A stretch of 64,000 nucleotides of DNA, taken from Bugula neritina. Lineage: Eukaryota > Bryozoa > Gymnolaemata > Cheilostomatida > Bugulidae. This document shows, one piece after another, positions 35,933 through 64,000 of the stretch (the stretch's first letter is position 1; every line of letters starts with the position of its first letter). Both the position numbers and the translations under genes were made by a program. The stretch spans positions 20,337,995 to 20,401,994 of the forward strand of contig OZ037765.1 of the NCBI GenBank assembly GCA_964035545.1. The letters are read 5' to 3'. The notes beneath the pieces are model-generated. The model saw only the letters and a program-made list of their open reading frames with translations. It was not told the origin of the DNA and made no database searches.

Positions 35933-36553
35933 TTAGTTCTTGCTCAGTGCTCTCATCACTTCAAGTTCCAGTTGAAGACAGCGGATGGTCGCATCTTTCA
36001 TAGCGTTGTCCTGCAGCAGGCGCTCAACTTTCTCTTCGGAATGCTTTAACTGTGAGGCCAAGCTATGAGTCTTGTCCAGTTGCTTGCTTCTGCTTGACCT
36101 GGCATACTGCCGGTTGAGACAGGTACGGCGGTAGTTCTTTAGAGCGTTGTAGTCGGAGACAGAACGGCACAGGGTTTTTAGCTTCTTCAAGGTGATATCA
36201 CTCAGACTGCTGTCATCCAAACCATATCTACTTAACAGCGTGTCAACATTACGTGCGACTGTCGGCGCAGAGACATCGCTGCCGGAGGCAGTTGAAGAAG
36301 CTGGAGAAGCAGCGAGTGAGAGGGGAGTTGTCTCATCATCCTTAAAATCAGCAACAGGTGTTGGGAGATCTTCCAACTTGAAATCTTCCCAGTCAAATGC
36401 TGGTAGACTGGCATTAAGGTCCAGACAAGCTGTGGGATCAGTGAGATGGATTTCTGCTAGTTCTGATTTTATGTCCACATCTTCCACCATGAGATAATCC
36501 TCAGGATTAAGATAATCAGTGCTGCACACGTCTATCAGATCTTGCTCAAACAT
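35933..36553 (-). CDS. Maf-like bZIP transcription factor (206 aa)
   Basis: An uninterrupted ORF with start context GCCACCATGT. The N-terminal half is acidic and Ser/Pro-rich (FDWEDFKLEDLPTP) and looks like an activation domain. It contains a sumoylation-type motif IKSE (Lys29), comparable to the site near the N-terminus of large Mafs. Residues 117-146 (LSDITLKKLK to YRRTCL) align with the Maf extended homology region. The basic region NRQYARSSR (147-155) keeps the bZIP N-x7-R spacing and the Maf-type tyrosine (Maf: NRGYAQSCR). A leucine-rich coiled coil follows to residue 202. It should be a nuclear DNA-binding factor. Gly to Gln and Cys to Ser changes in the basic region set it apart from typical Mafs. 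An acceptor-like AG just upstream (36574-36575) suggests a 5' exon; see 38255-38320. Confidence 0.85.
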   Translation of the reverse strand: MFEQDLIDVCSTDYLNPEDYLMVEDVDIKSELAEIHLTDPTACLDLNASLPAFDWEDFKLEDLPTPVADFKDDETTPLSLAASPASSTASGSDVSAPTVARNVDTLLSRYGLDDSSLSDITLKKLKTLCRSVSDYNALKNYRRTCLNRQYARSSRSKQLDKTHSLASQLKHSEEKVERLLQDNAMKDATIRCLQLELEVMRALSKN

Positions 36554-37362
36554 GGTGGCACTTCCTGTTTCTACTAAATAAAATAAAACCATTATGATCA
36601 ATTTCATAAAATAGTACATTGTTCAAATACATTTTAATACATCAATTATGTTACATCACATACTTTTAACACCAACTAGAATATATCAACTTTTTCTAAT
36701 GATTTAAGCTTTCCACTTGAACTTGTAGATTTTGATATAATAAAAATTGGAATTGGTAAACTGAACAATGCAATTTTTGGGTGAAGAGCTTTAAAAAATA
36801 ATTTACCAGAAAAAAAGTAGAAAAATACACAAGTAAATGTTGCAAAAATAAAAAATTAAAGGTACACTGTCACTCCATTGATGATAGCCTGTATTTTGGT
36901 GCTGGTAGTTTGGGTTCAAGGTTGGATAGCCAAGATTAACCCCCCAAACCAAACAATTCATATCAAGTTGCAAAGGAAATTCCCTCAAAGCGTAGAATCT
37001 TAATACATGTGCTGAGGGGTGGGGTTTACCATAATCAAGCTCCAATGAGTTCATTTTGGAAACTAGTATTTCCATACACTAGTGAAATTTATCACAATGA
37101 TACAGGAAACAACAGCTATAATGATATACTATTGGCTTGGGCATGTTTGGGCATGTTTGATCAATTACCCCCTTCATTTTCGAAATTAATTACAGTTAGA
37201 TATGATTTCAATGCCATCTATATTACCTATAGAGTTGTCTATGGCTATCAAAAGCAAGGTAAATTAAAATACATAGTCGTAATGAGTCAAAGTTACAGTA
37301 AGATCAACTCCTTATTCACAACTGTTTTTTATTTCCCAATATGAATTATAATATAATATGAT

Positions 37363-37380
37363 CACTTATGAATCAAGACA
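37363..37380. repeat. Target-site duplication, left copy
   Basis: CACTTATGAATCAAGACA (18 bp) is repeated exactly at 37941-37958 and brackets the LINE fragment. Confidence 0.9.
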
Positions 37381-37940
37381 GAATATCCAAGGCTTGGAAT
37401 CAGTGGAGAGAGCTGTCTGGTGTGCTCTGTGACAGGAAAATGCTCACAAAACTCAAAGTGTTGATTTACAAAATAGCTATCAGACCAACCTTACTATATG
37501 GAAATGAGACTTGGCCCATCACAAAACCTCTGGCGGACAAGATGTCATCATGCGAGATGCGCATGCTGCGATACAGTTTCAATGTCAGTTTAGAGGATCA
37601 TAAGCCAAATGAGGAAATGACAGCAGAAGCCAGAGTGATGCCGATTAAAGACCTGATGAGGAAAAGGCGAATGCAGTGGTATGGGCATGCTAGAAGAAGA
37701 GAAAGTGAGGAAGACATCCGGAGAGAGTCAGAGATGACAGTTGAAGGACTTCGACCAAGGGGTAGACCAAAGCAAAGATGGTGTGATACAATAAACTCAG
37801 ACCTTAGATGGCTTGATCTAGATGGAGCAGATGCTGAAGATGGAGTTTGATGGAGATGTCTGGTAGAACTTGGTATTAAGCAAAAACCCGCCACCCGCGC
37901 AGGACCACGGTGGTGAAAGGTGACCAAAGCCAAAGGTGAC
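37381..37940 (+). mobile_element. 5'-truncated LINE insertion (RTE-like C-terminal ORF)
   Basis: A 560-bp insertion between perfect 18-bp direct repeats. It encodes the end of a non-LTR retrotransposon polyprotein: KLKVLIYKIAIRPTLLYGNE, TWPITK, EMRMLRYSFNV, RRMQWYGHARRR and RPRGRPKQRW, all standard for the region after the RT domain. The frame is interrupted by TGA at 37848 and would otherwise run to 37915. The first four residues of the apparent ORF come from the duplication itself. The catalytic RT and endonuclease are missing, so the copy is dead on arrival. The 3' end has a short repeated GGTGAC-CAAAG-type tail instead of poly(A), as in RTE-type elements. The clade is inference. Confidence 0.85.
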
Positions 37941-37958
37941 CACTTATGAATCAAGACA
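37941..37958. repeat. Target-site duplication, right copy
   Basis: Second exact copy of the 18-bp sequence found at 37363-37380. Confidence 0.9.
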
Positions 37959-38254
37959 ATTCAGCAATAACATTTGTAATTGCTAGTCATAATTAATATT
38001 ATTCATCATAATACTACCAGCGCTATTACTACTAGTATTAGTTACTAGTAGTATTAGTATTGTCCTACAAGCGCAGTATAAATGTATTAAAATTATGATT
38101 ATGACTATGCCGATGCGTATCAATATGAATACGAGTATAACGATCAAAATCACATTGACCAACAGCAACTGATTAAATACGATAGCAGTAACACTAGTAG
38201 TTATAGTAGTAGCCCCAATGGCATTAGAAATATATAAATTTAGTTTAATATTAC

Positions 38255-38320
38255 CTTTGCCTGGTGCCCGATAGAACTTCTGGTAACTAGGCAACAAACT
38301 CACAAAGTCTAACTCAGTAA
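38255..38320 (-). other. Possible upstream exon of the bZIP gene
   Basis: On the minus strand an acceptor (AAGATTTCAG) is followed by 66 open bases ending at a GTAATA donor, reading ..TELDFVSLLPSYQKFYRAPGK. The donor phase (one base, G) matches the acceptor at 36574-36575, giving an in-frame bridge VETGSAT into the bZIP start Met. It may be a coding N-terminal extension or merely 5' UTR. No initiator ATG for it was found. Confidence 0.3.
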
Positions 38321-41300
38321 CTGAAATCTTTTTCTTAGATTCTTAACGTCGTTTTCAACACACGTACTTGCTTCTATTATTTGACAGTTTTGTCATGTAA
38401 TTACTTGCAGAGCTAGATTCGGTGTTATAAAGTCTTACTGGTTCTCAAATTGATGAGTTTTTTAATATTACACACCAACCCAACCAACTAGTTACCTAGC
38501 TGGAGTGAAGGTGTGGGAGCAATACCCGTGCGCGTGACGAGTCTCCGCTTATATAGTTCTTCAATTGCATGTTTAAACTCCAAAAGTTGTGCGTATATTT
38601 TGATTTACGTAACCGAATTACGAAAGGCGACATAACTTGCAACTAAATAAGCCAATGAAAATAAAGGATGAGAAATCTGGACTTTCCAATAGCAACTACG
38701 CAATAACTGTTTACTCGGACTATTATTTGAATGAGAAAAGACAACCCCTGCCTATTTTATTCAGTGACCAATCACGGTGACAGCAAAAATCATTGAACTA
38801 TGACTATAGTTTCAGTTCAGTGGCTAAAATAATCAATAGCAAAATGGGATGCTGAATAGAAAATGGTACAAAGCAGTAATTTGCGTATACCTTAACTTTA
38901 TCATCAATCAATTTTAATATACGATATTTAGTGGTTGTTTCATATAAGTTATAACTGTATACAATATGCAGTTTAAAGCATCTTAGTGCCTTTATATTAT
39001 ATATGAGATAATAATAATAATGTATGTACATAATAAGTATTTGTACATCAGTGTTTCATGTAACTAAACCTGCCAAAAGTATACTTTAGTTCAATCACTG
39101 CAAATTATATATGGTAAAAATCCAAGGTGCTAATTACCAATAATTTCCATCTTTTCATAACATGGAACTCCTATCACACTTTCTACGTACCTAAATTTTA
39201 GTGTAGGCTATATATTATGAAGATAAAACTACCTGAAATTTCTAATTTATCCATATATTGTTCTCATTATAAAAAAATATCCTAGTCTGTGGGTGTAGGA
39301 ACTCTAAATGTTATAGACCTCTAGAACATGTCAGCAAAAATATTCATTCTCTAAGATTATTTCAATGCAATTAGAAAGGATTCATAATAAATACCCATTA
39401 TAATATGTGTTATTAGAAAAAAAATTATGCAGTGCCCTAAATGTTTATGAATGCATGTACCATGTATTGCATTGTATATTTTATGCAAATATAATTTGTA
39501 CCTTTGGTGCATATAAAAACAAGGCCATGCAGAGATACATGCATGTCAATTTAAGGTGTATCGATTTTGAGCATTGGAAGTAATTATAAGTTACTCCATA
39601 ATGAGACTCCACTCACTTTACAACAAATTTTAAGCATTTAAAACTGAGCTCTTTTACATCATAGTCATCCCAAATACTGTTCCACCTGAGCAATCAGTGC
39701 ATGGCTCATTTGTTTGCTCTAACCAATGGTGAATAAAAATCCAAATTGAAGTTGTTAAGAACTTCCAAATAAGTAGGGCCCCTACTTTGACTTTGAACAA
39801 ACTGTAATGGCTAAATTTTAGGCTACTTCCATGGGTATAACAACAAATAACTTGCCTTTAGGTGATCATCCTTTTAGTATCATGATTGATTGCAGTGATA
39901 CCATACTGAGATATTATAGGTTCAGTCTCTGCTGTTTGAAACAGACAATCCTCATTTCATTGCAATATATTGCAACAATTTTTTGTAACCAACAAAACAT
40001 GTTGAAAGTTGTTCAATATCAGAATTAATAGCAACATGTATATTTATTTGAGCATTTAGGTAATGATGCTTACAGCTTGCTTAATGTCTATATAACGTGT
40101 TGAATTAGTTTTGAATAAACTTACTTGAAGATTAGCATTTAACATGGAAAGAGTAAAGTTTTTACAGTTGCATGGCTCATAGGAGACAAGCTGTGTAACG
40201 TCTCATTATTATAAAATTGTGATGGAATATTCACTACATGTGTGGCAGAGATACTAACATTATGAAACAAAGGGACTGCGCTGCCGAGAACTGGGTTGAA
40301 AGTAATTTAAGGTTAAAAGGTCAGCATTAAACCCTAAATTTAAAACTCAAATATCCTATACTGTTATTACTAAAACACATGCATATTATTGTTAGTCAAG
40401 TGAACCTCTCTTTACCAATGCATTAGAGGAAAGTTTAGTAGAGTTTTGAGAATTATCTTCTCATTTTAACAATGAAGTTAGTAGATAACCTGGTATATGA
40501 TTTAGTAACCTTCAACATGTTTATAAAAATCATCTTAGTCCTATAACCTATATGAAATGCCATGTGAATGTGTTGTTTATGAGAGCCAAAAACCATAATA
40601 TTGTTTATTGCAGGGTTTGATTTCAGGGTGAAGAAGGCACAATTTAAAGTAAAAACTTAAATGAAACACAGCTGGTTTTTTTAAACTACCAAAAAACTAA
40701 ATTTGTCATGCAGCAATTATTAACTAGAATTTTAAATATCAAGTTTCACTATTTGGTATTATTTAGGACAGTCTGTTTAGTAAAAAATGTGATTATTAGC
40801 CTTTCTGTATAAGGTAGTAATTCATTTTAACTATCAAAATATAACAGCATAAATTTTGAAGGCTTATATATCTTGGAGTCATGTGCCCATAATACGTTGT
40901 TACACTAACTTTGGAATTATCTTTTGTAACTATAAATACGCGATTGCGTATATTCGGTAGCCAATCACAAACTAAATCGACGACAATGAGTTAAATGACA
41001 CGTGCTCTTCGCTATTGTAATGCTATACAACATAATTATGAACAATATTTTGTTAGTTATCAAGTTGAAAGTAAGCTACCTGTAGGGGTGCTGCGTAGTT
41101 GATGTTTGCACTTTGCTCGACATCAAGTTTGTAGTTGAATAAATATCGTTGTAAAAATTTTGCTAATCAGAACGTGCTTTAACTTACTTAGAGTCAACAT
41201 CGCTGTTTTTACAGTACTGTAAACTGTGTTTCAGCAATTTGTGTTACTGTGCTGTAACTTCAAATAACTTTCCTACTATAGTTAGTAGTTTACTATTACT

Positions 41301-42480
41301 ATTGGTATTACTACAGGATTATAACATACCAACATCCAACAGGTTTTGAAACTAATAAGAATATTGAGGTAAGATGTCTTTTAGCTTATACTGATACTCA
41401 ACAAGTTGTCATTCTATAGAGCCATCATTGCCAGATGTCATGAGGTTGTATGTACCCTAAGAACCTTATGTTGCAGCTGTTTTATGTAGAATTGCTGTTA
41501 TATTATTAGGTATTGTACTAACTTTGACAAAGTACACTTATTATGTAATAATAATATTGTATTCAGTGTGTTAAAATTTGTAAGCTATGTCATCACAGAA
41601 AGTTGCATTAACTCAACTATTAACTACTAAGTAATGATGTTATTAACAAAACATAGCTATAGGTATTGTGCTATTGAAACTAAAAGTCATATTTTATTTT
41701 ATATCTAAATTCTTAAGCGAATTGATTATTGAAAAAGTAAAAGTAAATATTATGCTTGTAGAATCAACAGCCAGAATTCTAGCATTGCCAACGTTTTTTC
41801 ACTTCTTAAATTTTAGCTATGCTTATGGTGACGTAGAATATCCATGTCTTATATATCTTTATCTTAACTGCTTCAGGCCCATTCATTGAACAACAAGAAT
41901 GTATGAATTAGCTTATCAGGGCAATTCATATTTCCACTCATCATTTTTCACTTATAATTATAGCAGTTTATCTCAATTCTTGTGGTTGTAACCTCTTGTC
42001 TTAATTTAGAAATTCATTCTACAATGTGCATACCTGTGAGATACTTTTCAGTTTCGTTTTTGTATCACTATAGCCTGAGGATAATGTCATTTTTCCTTTA
42101 TGAAGGTAATACTAATTGTTTAGAGTAGTATGGAGTAGTAGGAAGTTAAGAATAGTAAAAGTTGCCGGAAACTTCTTTGAGGACTTAGTTTTTGAAATTT
42201 AAAAAGCTTTTTTGCATGTAGCCTATATTTACATCAAGCAAATAGAGTATCACTTAACTTAAAGCTTGGCACTCAAATTTGGCATAGAAAGTCACAAGGA
42301 AATGATTCACTTGGCTTTAGTTCTACGAATTTGGTTAAATTATCTGAGCTTTAATTGATATGAAAAGCTCTTTTCAGTTCTTTTCACTACCAAAATAATA
42401 TAATTTCATGAATCTGCATTAGCTCAGATACTGATAATATGTTTTCCTACTGATAATAACTTATTATCATATGATGTTTT
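38321..42480. other. Intergenic region between divergent bZIP and EGFR-like genes
   Basis: The genes point away from each other, so promoters of both should lie here. Three CCAAT motifs cluster near 38651, 38687 and 38764. A TATAAATA at about 40928 and a CACGTG E-box at about 41002 lie on the EGFR side. None of these can be tied to a start site from sequence alone. No coding exon was recognised. Confidence 0.35.
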
Positions 42481-42492
42481 CTAATAGGAATT

Positions 42493-42510
42493 ATGGTGAA
42501 CACTCAATAA
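42493..42510 (+). promoter_or_regulatory. Five-codon uORF just before the EGFR-like start
   Basis: Directly after an acceptor (TTTTCTAATAG, ending 42487) the leader reads ATG GTG AAC ACT CAA TAA, and the main ATG follows after only two bases. Both ATGs have A at -3; the uORF also has G at +4. Such an arrangement can lower translation or force reinitiation (general knowledge). Whether the leader is transcribed as drawn is inference. Confidence 0.5.
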
Positions 42511-42512
42511 AG

Positions 42513-62680
<20,168 letters not shown>

Positions 62681-62716
62681 GAACCGATATTTTCCATCGA
62701 TAACTTAAAATTGAGT

Positions 62717-62722
62717 AATAAA
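62717..62722 (+). terminator. Proximal poly(A) signal, EGFR-like gene
   Basis: AATAAA lies 37 bases after the stop codon. Use of this site would give a very short 3' UTR. Confidence 0.4.
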
Positions 62723-63355
62723 TCACCTATAAGTTACTCCTATATTTTCAGGCTAATCTGAAATCAGTATTTTGATATCGTATTGCGTATCTATGTTTGT
62801 ACACATACTTTTATTACAAGTTCTATTTGTGATACTCAATCTGCAGTCAGTGGCATGCATATTTCAGATAATTTTGTATTGTTTTGATATACATTTTATA
62901 CTTTTTGCAAGTTTACGCAAAAGCCATGCACTTCTGTTCTACCTACTAAAATGCTCTGGGCACAGGCATTTATTTTTTATTTGAATTTAAATTTCTCAAT
63001 TGTTCTATATAGCACTGTCTATCGAAGTATTGTCTAGTGATTTATATTCTATATTAACCTCACTTACTATAATTGAGATTACAGCAGTTGTGATTCAGTA
63101 AGATAATTTCAAGTCGTATACAAACTAATCATCAATTAGAAACTTTATGTATATAAAACTATAGTAGATTATATTTTCTTGCAAATATTTATGAATATTG
63201 CAATATCAATCATAGCTCATAGTATATCTGCTTGAAGTTGTTATATTTTTATTTATATAATGAAAGTTGTGTATTTTTATGCCAAAGTTTTGTTCAGATT
63301 TTATTATGACTGTAGTATTGTCATTTTATTTTTCCTTTTCCTTTTCTAATATGTA

Positions 63356-63361
63356 AATAAA
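63356..63361 (+). terminator. Distal poly(A) signal, EGFR-like gene
   Basis: AATAAA follows a long T/C-rich tract, about 680 bases after the stop codon. Confidence 0.5.
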
Positions 63362-64000
63362 CACTCATCTTACTACACTATACATTTAGTGATCTTATCA
63401 AGCCTGCTACATTCAAAATTCTTCTAAACTTATCTATGCATTTGGCATGTAGAGCTAATGGTTCTGTTGGTAGTCAACTGTGCTCACATGTACTTATACG
63501 TGCTTATATTGCTGAGTCTGTTTTTTCTCAACTTTCGACTTGGTTCTACAAAGTCAACACATAAGATTAAAACAATGGCTTCAAAATCATACCAACTTGA
63601 CATAAATGACTAATGAGCACAAGATACTTTCCTAGTTTACGCTTTTTTGATAGGAGTGCTGCCCATGTAACTAGTCAGTTGAATATATTGTAGGGTTGTA
63701 TGACTCTTCATTCTATATGCTCTGTGCAGTTTCAATAATAGGAACACTCCTGGCATGCAGGGAATATTCACATTTGTAGTTAACTAACTTAAATCTGTAG
63801 TAACCTTCTCAGTCGCAGCTCCATGTGTACAAAAATAACAATAGTTTATGAAATTGTGTCTTTAGTAAGCAAGAGCTCAAATGTAAAGGGAGCAGTTTTT
63901 ATTTAGCCTCTTCTTGTATGCACATATATTAGCTATTGAAAAACAAAGTTTCAGGATCTTGATGAATTATAATAATAACTCCAATTGTCATAATTAATTT

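Larger units (their letters stand above)
62681..64000. other. EGFR 3' UTR and downstream flank
   Basis: AT-rich 3' UTR with two AATAAA signals (62717-62722 and 63356-63361) and several ATTTA motifs. No exon of another gene is recognised up to the window edge. Confidence 0.6.

Noticed and set aside
36192-36497. 101-codon plus-strand frame
   Set aside because: Antisense of the Maf-like bZIP coding sequence.
36803-37075. 90-codon minus-strand frame as an extra bZIP exon
   Set aside because: It has no compatible splice borders in phase with the bZIP ORF, and ends in hydrophobic low-complexity sequence.

Overview
This is an animal (metazoan) nuclear genomic window. It is AT-rich, and its genes are cut into short exons by GT..AG introns, which is why most open frames stop within about 100 codons. 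I joined exons by hand, requiring GT/AG borders, continuous reading phase and agreement with known family sequences. The gene content fits a marine invertebrate, plausibly a lophotrochozoan such as a bryozoan or mollusc. The species is inference. There is no sign of bacterial, organellar or viral sequence.

Layout, left to right. 301-3296 (-): a CCDC112-like coiled-coil gene whose 3' end runs off the left edge. 3.3-7.2 kb: a repeat-rich island with trinucleotide-type arrays, a LINE 3' fragment, an LTR-like or TIR-bounded element full of palindromes, and two snap-back elements. 7206-16493 (+): a complete 12-exon SLC28/CNT concentrative nucleoside transporter of 627 aa. One of its splice acceptors sits inside a tandem repeat array. 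16.5-27.9 kb: mostly empty, with a MITE having ~70-bp arms, a possible two-exon small membrane protein (-), and a tRNA-derived SINE with a 17-bp target-site duplication. 27993-34332 (+): an eight-exon, 590-aa proline-rich adaptor-like protein that I do not recognise. 35933-36553 (-): a Maf-like bZIP transcription factor with an uninterrupted ORF. 37381-37940: a 5'-truncated LINE with an 18-bp target-site duplication. 42513-62680 (+): a complete 22-exon EGFR/ErbB receptor tyrosine kinase of 1406 aa.

The genes do not form an operon or pathway. The receptor kinase has an intact catalytic core and a tail rich in tyrosine docking motifs. The neighbouring proline-rich protein carries YDxP, SH3-ligand and PDZ-ligand motifs, so both look like signalling components, but nothing in the sequence links them. 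I did not find an undescribed biological system. The best leads are the unrecognised adaptor, the small membrane-protein candidate, an alternative receptor tail caused by a 41-nt exon, a tiny uORF two bases upstream of the receptor start, and the repeat-embedded splice site.
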